Positions 11,820 through 22,434 of a stretch of DNA of 64,000 nt are shown piece after piece; position 1 is the stretch's first letter; every line of letters begins with the position of its first letter. Source of the DNA: Hemileia vastatrix (taxonomy: Eukaryota > Basidiomycota > Pucciniomycetes > Pucciniales > Zaghouaniaceae). The notes under the pieces are model-generated. The model made no database searches, was not told where the DNA came from, and saw only the letters and a list, made by a program, of their open reading frames with translations. The DNA is taken from assembly GCA_030280995.1 (NCBI GenBank), contig JASXTE010000005.1:38289203-38353202 (forward strand), read 5' to 3'. The position numbers and the translations under genes are program-made.

Positions 11820-12365
11820 AGTCCATCAAGACTCTAAACTGAAAAAGCTATGTTATAAAGAGAGTCAATCAAGACTCAAAACTGAAAAATCTATGGTATC
11901 AAGACCAGTCCATCAAGAATTTAAACTGAAATCTGGTTTCTGTTATTCCTCCAAGACTTTAAACTGGCTGGTTTCAATATTTTATCAAGTCTAGTCCGTC
12001 GAGACTTTAAACTGAACACTGTGTTAGTCCCCCAAGACTTTAAACTGAGGGTTGTAAGTCCCCCAAGACTATAAAATGAGGGAAAAGTTTTTGTTGTTGG
12101 AATTGGTTTTGAAAGATTGGTGGAGGGTATCCACAGGGGGAGCCTCCAAATTTAGCAAAGGCAAGTTTGGGGGTAATTGATGGGCTTGCAGCTCTATTTA
12201 CAATTACCCCAGAATTTAAGTTTTTTCTCTGTGTCTTAATGTGGTTTATCTCTGGTTCTGGGTTTATGATTTAGGTTTTTGAGTCCCCCAAGACTTTATA
12301 CTGAGGGTTTTTGAGTCCCCAAAGACTATAAAATGAGGATGGTCCCCCAAGACTTAAAACTGAGG
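11820..12365 (+). repeat. Array of the dispersed ~22-bp motif, element A
   Basis: About ten copies of a motif like GTCCATCAAGACTTTAAACTG at 11821, 11863, 11908, 11948, 11994, 12027, 12058, 12282, 12316 and 12341, all in element-sense orientation and 30-60 bp apart. It lies directly upstream (minus-strand sense) of antisense gene 1 and downstream of antisense gene 2. A second H1/H2 hairpin pair (12122-12210) sits within it. Confidence 0.85.
12122..12210 (+). promoter_or_regulatory. Hairpin modules H1 and H2, element A copy 2
   Basis: H1 is GGAGG (12122-12126) / CCTCC (12143-12147), changed on both sides relative to AGAAG/CTTCT elsewhere. H2 is GGGGTAATTG (12170-12179) / CAATTACCCC (12201-12210), a perfect 10-bp stem. 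Confidence 0.75.
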
Positions 12366-12423
12366 GTTGTTTGTGGTTACATCCTATAGAGGGTGTGGTC
12401 AATTTTTCTTTTCTGAATCAAAC

Positions 12424-13064
12424 TCAAGTACTAGAGGAATTACAGAGGGAATCAAGAGATGAAATGAAGTGTTCAGAATTAGCCTTGAACTGGTGAATGA
12501 GGTGTCTTCTGTTCTCAATGTCCTGTGGATCTCTAGCAGGAGTGGATTGGAAGTAGTGAAGCAGAAGTTGTTTCTGTTGAGATGTGTGTTGTTGGAACTT
12601 GGCCTTGATAGTGGGCAAGTGCGTTGGTGTTGGTGGTGAAATGGATCCTACATTGTTATCATCACTATCAGAAGAGGGAGGAACTGAGAAGTTATTAGTT
12701 TTAAAGTTTAAGGAAGGAATGAATGTTCTTTACCATCAGATGGGCCAGGGATGGGGGAACTAGTTGTTTTATGGGTTGTGGCACTCTTCTGGGAAGGGTG
12801 GAGCTTTTTGATTAATCTGGGTATCAGGATGGATGGCCTAGATCTTTTGGTGCTTGCAGAAGAAGGACCAGGTTGAGATGGAGATGAATCTTTTGTGGAA
12901 GAAAGTGGACCAGGTCTGTGGCAGGTCTTCTTTCTGGATTGGCAGACATCGCAGGACGTTCTGTATGGATGGACAGGTGGTGTTATGGCGCAGATTAAAT
13001 TGTTGTCAATGCAGTATTGGCAGGGGCCCATTTCAGAGGCAGATTTGGGAAGAAGGCTAAACAT
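12424..13064 (-). CDS. Antisense gene 2 of element A: Zn2Cys6-like cysteine-cluster protein
   Basis: The frame runs from ATG 13064 (MFSLLPKSASEMG); the longer upstream ATG at 13184 lies in the LTR and is less likely. The cluster is CQYCIDNNLIC, 12 residues, then CDVCQSRKKTC, i.e. C-x2-C-x6-C-x12-C-x2-C-x6-C with the basic half second, the reverse of typical fungal Zn2Cys6 factors. A Ser/Pro/Lys linker follows. An intron at 12684-12733 (GTAAAG...ACTAATAAC...CTCAG, 50 nt) joins GPSDG to VPPSSDSDDN in frame. The C-terminal exon has QQKQLLLHYFQSTPARDPQD, predicted helical. No stops interrupt it. The closest relative is 29810-30502 in element B. It may be a DNA-binding regulator encoded by the retrotransposon; function not shown. 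Confidence 0.72.
12684..12733 (-). other. Intron in antisense gene 2, element A
   Basis: Minus-strand GTAAAG donor, CTAAT-type branch sequence (ACTAATAAC) and CTCAG acceptor; 50 nt. The equivalent intron in element B (30046-30129) lies at the same boundary between the Ser/Pro linker and the C-terminal exon. Confidence 0.75.
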
Positions 13065-13112
13065 GGTGGTTGGATGAAGAAAGAATGCGGAAATTCTCAA
13101 TTGGAGGGAGGA

Positions 13113-14204
13113 TGTGGTCTTCCAACATTGGCAGGGGCCTTTGTTGTGTGATTTGGCGCTGTTTGTGCATGTCTTAATTGACATCTGTTAAAGAATTGGG
13201 TATTTTTCTGGTTTTATTCCGTGGATATTGGGTCTGCGGGTATGTGGGTACTATCATTAGATAGCCCTGGTTTTCTCTATATTTTATGTCTTTTAGACAT
13301 TTTTCATATTCTGAGTTTTAAGGGGTCATTTCCTCATTTTTCATTTATAAAAGATTGCTGTTTAATTTTGTTTTTTGTGTTTTACGGGCTAACCTTAAGT
13401 CTTAGGGTTATGTGCTTAGTACCATTGGATAGAGCTAATTTTTCTCTATATTTCATGTCACAATGTTGTTATAGTGAAATTGCGTGTTTTAAAGGTTTTA
13501 GTAGTTGTAGCTAATTTTTCTAAGTAGATTAGTGGTTTTTATTGGTTTTCTGGCTTCAGGGAGGCCGGGCCGCTTCAGGCGGCATCTCCGACGTTGGGCA
13601 GACCGCCCGCCTCTGTTTTAGGAGGTTGGGGAGCGCTCCAAGAGGGTTTTTTATGCAATTTGGCAGGTACAGGCGCCATATTGGTGGGTGCGCATGGGCT
13701 CTTAGTTAGTGGTCTGTGTGTACATAGTGAATAAGACAGTTTGGGGAAACCTTAATCATCATACAACCATCCGGAGGTGATATCATTGTTCCTCACTCAG
13801 TTTTCACTGTTTTCTGGCCACAATTGGCTGTGTTTGTTGCAAGTGAGTTCTTCATTTAACGTAACTTTGGCAACTGTTTTCTCTGTTATAGTCTTGCAAG
13901 CTATAGCAAGTATTATTGCTGTCTCTGGTGTGGATTTTCAGCCTACATCAAGTATCTTTGCTGTCTCTGGTGTGGACTTTGTTCTAAATTTCAGTTCTTT
14001 GGTCTGGTAGTCTATCTGGTGACTACTTTCTTGGCTCGTCAAGCAGTCAAGTGTGTTCAACAGGAGCTTTAGCAAAACAGGAACCAACATACTTTAGCAA
14101 GTAAATCTCACTCTATTTTTCTAAAGGGACAGGGGATTTTCTCTCTGGTTTTTCTCCAACTCCCTTGGTCAAGGCCTATAGCTAGTACTATAGGATTGTC
14201 TACA
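13113..14204 (+). repeat. 3' LTR of element A
   Basis: Partner of 430-1518, preceded by the purine tract TTGGAGGGAGGA and followed by the ACGG target repeat. Confidence 0.93.
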
Positions 14205-14208
14205 ACGG

Positions 14209-14752
14209 TTCGGGTGATAATATGGGTTGTTATGATGAAAGTAAATTTACACTGATTCTTGGCCACTTACAACGTTTGAGAATCCTCTGGGAAGATTTCA
14301 GCTCACTAGGTTTCCTCAAGGAGAAACTAATTCAGTAGCGGTATATCAAGCACAAATGGCTTGGATTTTACTGGATGAGGTTCCTACTCATGCTGGTATT
14401 TTTATTGATGATGGTGGAATCAAAGGACCATCCACTGATTATGGAAATGAGGTGCTGAAGGAGAACCCAGGTAGAAAGAAATTTGTTTGGGAATATGCAA
14501 TTACTCTAGATAGAGTACTTTTTAGGATTGAAGAGGCTGGTTTGACCATTCCGGGGTCAAATTTTTGTTGTTGTGTTCCTGCTCTGGAAATTCTGTGTCA
14601 TGTTGTATGTAAGGAGGGAAGGATTATGGCAAAGAAGAAATTCAATAAAATTTAGTCATGGACAAGGCTTTAAAATACTACTGAAGTCAGGGGATTTTTG
14701 GGGGTTTGTGTGTATGTCAGAAATTGTATTAAATTTTTTTCTTTGTTGGCAT
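14209..14752 (+). pseudogene. Right half of the interrupted gypsy pol
   Basis: Continues the fragment at 1-429: TTCGGGTGATAATATGGG aligns with the LGDIMGGYDE codons of intact pol. It then reads MAWILLDEVPTHAGIFIDDGGIKGP and EEAGLTIPGSNFCCC through to the RT end near VCVYVR. It has stops and small frameshifts, and ends abruptly near 14752 where copia sequence begins. Confidence 0.87.
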
Positions 14753-17700
14753 TGACTATGCTTTTAATCCAAGAATGCCTGCTGATCAAGAAGCTGAACT
14801 GATGACATTCAACATCATTTATCAAATGCTCACTTAAGAACTTCAACTCAATATTCACACTGATTGGACACCATATCAATTTTACCACTACTTACTTGAC
14901 AACTTCAACCACATCCATTTATCTCACATTGCAGCTGCAAATAAAGAGAGACTCTACAAGTGTATTGATTGGATTAACTCAAAAATGGAGAAATCTGAGT
15001 ATGTGTCTGTGGAAGAATTGATTGAAAGGTGTGGAGTTGAAACATCTAACAAGTTTATTAGTGTTGATGTAACCTCAGGTGGTGAATGTGCGGCTGGATC
15101 TTCTTCTCCCCCCTCAAATTCTTTCTTGCTACCCTCATTTTTGCGAACAGTGAAAAATAATGCAGTTATCAATCAACCACCTGCTATGAAAGGCTCCCTC
15201 ATGGATTGGCACTGGCAACTAGGTCACACAAGTGAAAAAATTGTCAAAAAAATCATCCATCAATCTTTAGGTTCTGGTCTCCCTTTGTCAATTCCACCTG
15301 GATCAATCAATTGTGAAGATTGTGCAATTTCCAAAAGTACAAGAACAGCATCAGAAACAAGAGAAAAACAAACTGAATCTTTAATGAGTCTTATTGTTGG
15401 TGACTTGGTTGGACCTATGGATCCCACAGTCAATGGTGCTAGATGGGTTGCTATTTTTAGAGAAAGTTCAACCTCATATGGTGAAGTTTTTTTGCTCAAA
15501 GCCAAATCTGATGCTACTTCAGCTTTTGTTTCCTTTTATAAAAAGTTGGAAAATGTCACTGTCAAGAAACTTCAAGCTCTAAAGACAGATGGAGGCAAAA
15601 TGCATAGTAAACAGATGGCTAAAATACTGGCTGAAAATGGAGCAACTCACAAAATTTCTTGTACTTACCATCATGAGCAAAATTGCACAGCTGAATGTTT
15701 TAACCACACTGTTGGGGATATTTAAAATGTGATTCTTCTTGCTAGCAAACTTCCAGAATGTTTCTTTGGACTTGCTTACAAATGGACAGCTCATGTTCAC
15801 AATCGCCTCCCCAATGTCAAAACTGGTGACAAAACTCCCTTACATCTGATGCACAACTGTGACCCCAATCATTCTAATTTTCAAATCTTTAGTGAAACCA
15901 CTTATTTCCATATCCACAAGGAAACTTGAAAAAAACTTGATCAAAGATCTCTCATTAGTAAGTGTGTGGGTAACTCCTTGAAAAATTCTGGTTGGATTTT
16001 TTGGCATCAAGAGACAAACACCTATTTTGAATCTGCAATGGCCAAATTTCCTGGTGATAATCTCCCATCCCACAATATCTCTCTCCAAGCCCCACTACTT
16101 GATTCACAATCCAAAGGTTCTATTGATCACATCCTCAATAATTTAAAAACTTGGTGATTTCAAGGATGAAGAGACTTTTCTTTCTCAAGAAAAATCAGTT
16201 TCTGGTGTTATCAAAAAGGGTATGTCTCACTCATCTGTCATCCCAAGAACACACTTGCAAGCTATGCTTTCACCTGATTTCCAAAAATGGGAACAAGCTT
16301 GCAAAAGAGAATTGGACATCATGAAGGACATGGATGTGTGGTATGAAGATAAAGTCCCTGCAGGTGCCAAGATCACAAATGCCAAATGGGTATTCACTAT
16401 CAAAAATCCTTCTTCCCCAGCTCCAACATTCAAGGCTTGCTATGTAGCAAAAGGTTTTCTTCAGCAATATGTCATTGATTTAACTGAAACTTTTTCTCCT
16501 ACTGCAACTTTTGTTTCCCAGAGCATTCTTCTTACTCTTGCAGCTTATCATCAGTGGCCAATAAAGTCTTTTGATGTCAATGCAGATTACCTTCACAGTC
16601 CTATTGATAAAGAAATCTGGGTATGTCCTCCTGAATGTTATCAGCTGAAAGATAAAGATAGTGCTTTATGCCTTAAGAAATCTCTCTATGGCACAAATCA
16701 AGCTGCTAGATGCTGGTTGCTCCACATATCTAGCAAGTTGGATGCTCTGGGATATAGGGCAAGTCAATACAATAAATCTTTTCATATTCTCAGAAAGAAA
16801 GATTCTATGGGTGTGATTTGGATTCATGTGGATGATGGAATTGTGACTGGCAGTAGTGAAATGGTCTTGAAGGAATTAGAGGATGGTTTGGATGGTAGTT
16901 TGAAGGTGAGGTGGAGTGATAAGGTAGATGGAATAGTGGGAGTGGTAATCAAGGAGGTTCCTGAAGGTTTTTATCTCAACAATTTCCAACTCGTTGAGAA
17001 GATTTTGAAGACTCACAACCTTTGTGGCCTCACTACTCGTTCCCCCCTTCCAAATAACATTGTTATTGACAAAGCCAAGGATGAAGATGAAGCTATTGAT
17101 ACAACTAAATATCTCTCTATCTTGGGTGCTCTCAGTTATGTAGCAGTGGCAACAAGGCAAGATATTTCTTTTCCTGTAAATTCTCTAGCTAGATTCTCTT
17201 CAAAACCTACCTCTACTCAATGGACAGCACTCAATCATCTCCATTGATATGCTCAACATACAGCTAAACTTTAACTCCATATTCATCCTGACCATGATCT
17301 TCCCCTTGTACTCACCTCCTTCTCTGATTCAACCTGGAATAATAAAGAATTCTCCAGAGCTCAGTAAGGTCATCTTCTACTACTTAATTCATTCCCCATT
17401 TTTTGGACCTCTAGGCCTCAACTGAAAGTTAGTGACTCCTCAATGAAAGCTGAATATGTCTCACTTAGAATGGAAATGAAGGATGCTATCTGTATCTCAA
17501 ATATTCTCAAAGACATCTTCCCTGAAATTCCTCAAATAAAAATCTTTTGTGACAACAAGGGTGCAATAGATAATGCAAAAGATAATCCTGGAAATAAAAG
17601 AAAAAGGCATGTTGATAGATTATTTTATTTTGTAAATGAACAACTATTTATCAAAAAGCTACATTAGAATGGGTCCCTACTTCCCAAATGCATGCTGATA

Positions 17701-17765
17701 TTCTCACTAAGGCACTGGGATCATCTCTCACTTTACTAAGAAAGAAGGATGTTTGTGTGTGGTAA
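14753..17765 (+). pseudogene. Ty1/copia pol remnant (integrase, RT, RNase H)
   Basis: The main frames are 14985-15722 (GAG-pre-integrase H2C2: HWQLGHTSEKI...CEDCAISKS; integrase core with LKTDGG and EQNCTAECFN, the latter altered from the usual NGTAERFN), 15729-16157, and 16222-17247 with a copia-type RT (NAKWVFTIK, SFDVNADYLHS, catalytic WIHVDDG). RNase H follows at 17443-17667 (SMKAEYVSL, CDNKGAI, KRHVDR). Several stops separate the pieces. No gag and no 5' LTR are present, so the 5' end is truncated. Integrase preceding RT is the copia order. Confidence 0.9.
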
Positions 17766-18208
17766 AACAAATAAATAAATAAAAATAATAAAAATAATAA
17801 TAATAATAAAATATTTTTATTAATATTAATATTTTAATTTTAATTTTAATATTCTTTTCCTTTTTTCTCTCTCTCTCTCTATCTTATTTAGTGTTTGTGG
17901 GAAATGGTTTTAAACAGTAATGGTGGCTGGGGGGGATACTTGATAAAGATATGACTATTTTCTTTTTCTTTTTCTTTTTAAATTTATTTATTTTTTATTT
18001 TTAACATATTGAGTTGGTTATTTTATTGGATGGAAAGGTTAATGGGGGGATCAGGGTAGTAGTGTTTCAATTATTCTAATGACTAAGTGGGGGGGGATTT
18101 TTGTACTTAGGGAGCTTATGTGCTTAGTCATTATTGTAGATATACTGTTGCAGCTGTACCTCCTGTTCTCCCGCTCTTTTCAGAGTCCAGTTGGCTGATA
18201 CCATGCAA
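17766..18208 (+). other. Tail of the copia remnant, possibly part of its 3' LTR
   Basis: Noncoding and AT-rich, with CT and AT microsatellites (17820-17885) and a G-rich tract (17926-17935) that could be the copia polypurine tract. The following 270 bases may be an LTR start, cut where A-type LTR sequence begins near 18209. No second LTR copy exists in the window to test this. Confidence 0.4.
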
Positions 18209-18496
18209 AAATTATGTGTTTTAAAGGTATTAGTAGTCATGGTGGATTTTTCTAAGTATTTTGGGAATTTTTGGAGGTTTTTGGCTGTTTTCTGACTTCA
18301 GGGAGGTCTGGCCGCTTCTAGGCAAGCCGCCCCCTTGGTTTTAGAAGGCTGGGAAGCATTTCTAGAGTGGTTTTATGCAATTTGGCACTCAAGAATTCCA
18401 AATTTGTTGGTGTGCATGGGCTTTTAAATAGTGGTCTGTGTGTAAATAGTGAATAAGACAGTTTGGGGCAACTTTAATTATCATACAACCATACGG
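18209..18496 (+). repeat. A-type LTR remnant, left part (split by element B)
   Basis: From ATTATGTGTTTTAAAGG onward it matches the A and E LTRs (compare 805-1095 and 52860-53170), ending at CATACAACCATACGG. Its continuation (GAGGTGATATCAT) resumes at 31739 after element B. Confidence 0.88.
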
Positions 18497-19648
18497 TGTG
18501 GTAGCCTAAAGTTTAGTATGGCACCTAAGTACGTAAATGGAGTTATTACGGCGTGCAAGATTGGCGTTATTATTTTTTATAAAAGGGTTTTATTTAATTT
18601 ATTGGAGTTTAAAATATGAAGAAATTGGTCACGAACAAATGCCTACACAAATACAATTTATTTTACGGAGAAAACTTATTTTTACGGTCTGAAAAATTTA
18701 TAAGTATCAAGTCAAGTCACTCAAGAACCTTGGGAAATTTTCCCAGAATTTTTACTATTTTTCTTATATTTTTAAATGAATTTTAAAGTTTTATAGAAAT
18801 ATTTATGTTTTCAAAAATTACTTAACTTTGATGAATTTTCACGAGGTAATTAGGGCTGCGCAGACTACGAAAATTAGTTTGGTATGTAAAGGGGAAGTAG
18901 CTCTATTATGTGTAATTTTTATAGATTTTGTATTACAGTTTTAAGGTTCTAATTGAGTCTGGAAGTCCTGACGGACTCCGTACGGACTCCGCTTTGACTC
19001 CGTATGGACTCCGTATGGACTCCGTTCCGGCTCCGTTTGGACTCCGTACGGGCTCCGGATTGACTCTGGAAGAGCTCTGGAGGGGAAAACTTAGGCACGT
19101 GACTAGGAATACTTAAGTGCTTCTCAAACTCGAAATTGAGAGGGGGGACACATCATACAGCTTAATCATTAACCACCACGGTCTTATTTTTTATTACTCA
19201 ACAAATTAAATAAATTTGTAATACCCTTATAACTTTATATTTTATATATAACATTTTAGAAATACTACTCAACAATTTAAATCACACTTCATACAGGGTA
19301 TCTTTAGAAAGGTCTTCATCGCTGGGACTTGATTACTGCTGTCTCATAAAAATTCAAATTATAATAAAAACATAAAAGTCAATCTTTTCAGATCTTTCAC
19401 TGGTACACCTTAATTGTTGTTATCAGTATTTCTTTATCAACAGCCACTTTCTTTAAATCTCAATAAGCGTTAAATATTTTAGAGTTTCATTATTTTTATC
19501 AATCAGATTCAAGTAGATTGGTTAGCTTAGTGATTTAGAATTCCCATTTTGTTATTTTTATTGGAAGGACGGGGTTTTCAGCTAAATCCACATATCTCCC
19601 CCGGATTCTGCTTACAGCAAGGCGACTGTAAGAGTTTACCTTACCATA
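18497..19648 (+). repeat. 5' LTR of element B
   Basis: Contains a tandem array of 11-13 bp units near GGACTCCGTACG (18970-19068), with more copies than the 3' LTR (31098-31150); this explains most of the 1152 versus 1109 bp length difference. Confidence 0.93.
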
Positions 19649-19650
19649 GT

Positions 19651-19667
19651 TGGCGCCCAACATGGGG
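19651..19667 (+). other. Primer binding site of element B (tRNA-Lys type)
   Basis: TGGCGCCCAACATGGGG, two bases after the LTR; one base different from the element A site. Confidence 0.78.
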
Positions 19668-19824
19668 TTCTATTTCTCTAGCTTTCTTTAAAGACTTACT
19701 TGGATCAAGAACGTTATTAGCCTGCAAGAGGCTTATTTTCTGGGACTCTAATTGGATTTTTGTTATTGGCCTGAAAGAGGCTTGTTATTTTATCGATTGT
19801 TAAGGCTTTACTTTACTTATTGGG

Positions 19825-22434
19825 ATGTCTTCTTCTGCTGTTGCTTCTGGATCTTCTAACCCTCTTACTCCCTCAGTTAGAATTGTTTCTTGGGATGGCC
19901 CAAAGTTTGATGGGGAGGAGGTTAAATGGTTCATTAGCAGGTATGAAGCTGCTGCTGCTGTTGATGGTGCTTCTCATGTGGATATGGTGAAGCAAGTTAG
20001 GTTTTTTATTGCTGATAGGGAGGTGGAAAAAGAGGTTATTGCTATGCAGGCATTCAAGGACAAGGATTGGGTTAAGCTTTCTAAAGCTATGGTTGATAGA
20101 TGGGGTGTTAGGTTTACTATGATGGACCTCAATAAAATTGTTGGAGACTGGCAAGCAAAAGGTGGAGTTTCTTCTATGGCTGACTTCAAAAAGCTCTGTG
20201 TTCAGTTTGATGAAGTGGTGGAATATCTCATACTGGTGGACAAGTTAGTGCATGAGAACCAAGCAAAAGATTTGTTTTGGACAGCATGCAGCAGGGATAT
20301 TCGTATGGACGTCTTGAAGGATCTTTCAAGAAAAGATTTGATGAAGGAACTGCCTAATGGTGAGCAGAAACTGCCGGCTCTGGAGGTTATCAAGGACAAC
20401 ATTCAAGCCCATCTAAAGTTATTGGCGTTGGACAAATATCAAGAGTCATGCACTCAATATGTTAGCAAGGCTAGCGAAGTTTTGGCCGAAAACAACGATA
20501 TTATGGTCAAAGCCCAGGAGGCCAAGAAGCCTCAAATGGGATTACCTGCTGCTAAAGTTGAGGGTAATGTAGATAATAAGATGGTCGATCACCTGGCCGA
20601 TTTAACGAAACAATTAAAAATATTTGTTCAAGAAACCCAGAACGCCAATAAGGCCCCAATCGCTTCTTTGTCGACGTCAACTTCTTATCAGTCTAGAGGG
20701 TATGAACGTCGAAAGTATAATGGCAATAATAATGGTAACCGCTTCCCAGGCAATGGGAGAAATGGTGGGAATGGTGGTAATGGATATAGAGGTGGCTATG
20801 ATGAGCCAAAGGTGTGCTCCTATTGTAATAGGAGGGGGCACAGAGCAACAGTTTGTTTTGCTCTTGATAAGGATATGGATGCTGGGCGAGTTCTTTTTGA
20901 TGGTAAAGTTTATAAATTTCCTGATGGTTCGTTCATCAAGCCCAGTGATGGACAGTCTCCTTCTGATTTTGTCAGAAGAAGTTTAACGGCTGAAAGGAGA
21001 GCCAGATTTGAAGAGGTGACGGATGAAGATGTTAATGCCAAGAGTGGCAAAAATGGCAATGGTAATGGTGGTAAAGCTGACAAGGGCAAGGAGAAAGAGG
21101 TCAGTAAAGCCACATTTTCTACTTCTTTTGGTGGTTTAGAGCTGGCGACGGTTGCCCAGGTGGAGGGTAGCTGTATGGCTGGCGAATACGATGTTAATGC
21201 TGCTAGAAGAGCAGCTGCTACTAAGGCGAAGAGTAGCATTCAGAGCCAATTAAGGGCTAATCCTGGCAAGGCCAATAACAAAGTGAACCCTTACTCTAAG
21301 GACAAGAATTCTAGTGCTCAAACTGCCGCCAACAAATTGAACCCTTACTCTAAGGACGAATTATATAAAATGCAGAAGGGGATTGCTGATATGGGGCCCC
21401 CTAGTTATGGCAAGTTTGATTTAAATGGTGAGCCTATGCCAGAGGATGATTCAAATTCTGAGGAGGACGTACCATTGGAGTCTCTACCCAGACCAAGTTT
21501 TAGCGGTCCCATCCCAATGGAGGGAGTAAGAAGGACTAGCAATGGATCAGGATTAGTGCAAGAAGCTGGTGACGGAGTTAGGGTTATAGAAAGTGAAGAT
21601 GTTATAATGGGGGGTGAAGATGGCTCGGTTGGACCTCAAGAGGTACCCAGGGCCAAGGTTGTTAAATCAAAGGTCCAGTATGAGCGACCAGTAGTTTCTG
21701 GTCAAGCTAATGCGATGGACGCAGTTTTGAATAGGGTGAATCAACTTCAGATTCCCTTATCTTTGGGGGAGTTATTTACAATTAGTCCGGCGCTTGCTGA
21801 AAAGCAAAAGAAGCATTTGACGAGGCGTCGGGTTTCCACTGGAGAGGTGGAATATATTTGTGAAAATGCTGAAAAGTTTGGGGAAGATGTAGATACACAT
21901 TTTTCCGCTCCCCTGGGTTACCTGGTGGTAACTCTTAACGGTAAAGAAGTAAAGGCCTTGGTCGATTCAGGGTCTCAAATTAATTTAATTTCATTGGAGC
22001 AAGCGACGAGTATAGGCTTGCCAATTAAAAGTGGAACTGGGGGAAACCTCAGAGGCATTGGAGGGCATGCAACAGAGCTGATGGGTACAGCTGAGCATGT
22101 CAGGTTAGGCATTGGTGGATCTGTTGGTAAGGTTCACTTTTATGTGGCCAGAGGAGCAGTCAAAACTGTTCTTGGTGGTCCTTTTTTGATGGATTTTGAG
22201 GCCAGGATAGGGTATCAAGCTGGCATGGGGATTAGTTTGGAGTTCACTGGTGAAGATATGCGGAGGTTACATATGCGGTTAGCGCCTCCTGGAGATGAAG
22301 GTTGGGAAACACAGCCAGGGATTACTACTCTGTGCCAGTGTTGTGTTTGCACCAAGAAGCGGCATGTAAAACGGACGGCTTCTGGAGAATTATGTTTGTT
22401 GGAAAAGGATGGATGCCCTCATTTTTTGGGGTAG
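19825..22434 (+). CDS. gag-pro: Gag-protease polyprotein of element B, 869 aa
   Basis: Uninterrupted frame from ATG 19825 (MSSSAVASGSS). Residues about 1-260 are capsid-like (WDGPKFDGEEVKWF, DMVKQVRFFIADREVEKEV, MVDRWGVRF). A Gly/Asn-rich stretch precedes a zinc knuckle C331-x2-C334-x4-H339-x4-C344 for RNA binding. A variable charged linker follows. Near residue 713 the motif ALVDSGSQINLI marks an aspartic protease (DSG active site) with LGGPFLMDF later. The protease is thus in the gag frame, with RT downstream in another frame. It ends CPHFLG at TAG 22432-22434, one codon after a TTTTTTG slippery site. It would form virus-like particles in the cytoplasm. Confidence 0.95.
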   Translation: MSSSAVASGSSNPLTPSVRIVSWDGPKFDGEEVKWFISRYEAAAAVDGASHVDMVKQVRFFIADREVEKEVIAMQAFKDKDWVKLSKAMVDRWGVRFTMMDLNKIVGDWQAKGGVSSMADFKKLCVQFDEVVEYLILVDKLVHENQAKDLFWTACSRDIRMDVLKDLSRKDLMKELPNGEQKLPALEVIKDNIQAHLKLLALDKYQESCTQYVSKASEVLAENNDIMVKAQEAKKPQMGLPAAKVEGNVDNKMVDHLADLTKQLKIFVQETQNANKAPIASLSTSTSYQSRGYERRKYNGNNNGNRFPGNGRNGGNGGNGYRGGYDEPKVCSYCNRRGHRATVCFALDKDMDAGRVLFDGKVYKFPDGSFIKPSDGQSPSDFVRRSLTAERRARFEEVTDEDVNAKSGKNGNGNGGKADKGKEKEVSKATFSTSFGGLELATVAQVEGSCMAGEYDVNAARRAAATKAKSSIQSQLRANPGKANNKVNPYSKDKNSSAQTAANKLNPYSKDELYKMQKGIADMGPPSYGKFDLNGEPMPEDDSNSEEDVPLESLPRPSFSGPIPMEGVRRTSNGSGLVQEAGDGVRVIESEDVIMGGEDGSVGPQEVPRAKVVKSKVQYERPVVSGQANAMDAVLNRVNQLQIPLSLGELFTISPALAEKQKKHLTRRRVSTGEVEYICENAEKFGEDVDTHFSAPLGYLVVTLNGKEVKALVDSGSQINLISLEQATSIGLPIKSGTGGNLRGIGGHATELMGTAEHVRLGIGGSVGKVHFYVARGAVKTVLGGPFLMDFEARIGYQAGMGISLEFTGEDMRRLHMRLAPPGDEGWETQPGITTLCQCCVCTKKRHVKRTASGELCLLEKDGCPHFLG

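Larger units (their letters stand above)
430..14204 (+). mobile_element. Ty3/gypsy LTR retrotransposon, element A, full length but defective
   Basis: Two LTRs of about 1.09 kb (430-1518 and 13113-14204) begin TGTGGTCTTCC and end GTCTACA. They are flanked by the 4-bp direct repeat ACGG (426-429, 14205-14208). Inside are a primer binding site, gag-protease, pol in the -1 frame, a long 3' region with two antisense genes, and a purine tract (TTGGAGGGAGGA, 13101-13112) before the 3' LTR. Gag and pol both carry stops and frameshifts, and the integrase C-terminus is deleted, so the copy cannot move by itself. The LTR pair looks only a few percent diverged by eye, so the insertion is fairly recent. 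Confidence 0.93.

Noticed and set aside
19549..19803. Frame across the B LTR end and leader, seen again reversed at 60426-60710
   Set aside because: It spans the primer binding site and LTR border and is the same repeated sequence, not a gene.
22304..22310. GGGAAAC as the gag-pol slippery heptamer in element B
   Set aside because: It fits X XXY YYZ by letters but is out of phase with the gag codons (TGG GAA ACA) and is not conserved in A or D; the T-run near the gag stop is in phase in all three.
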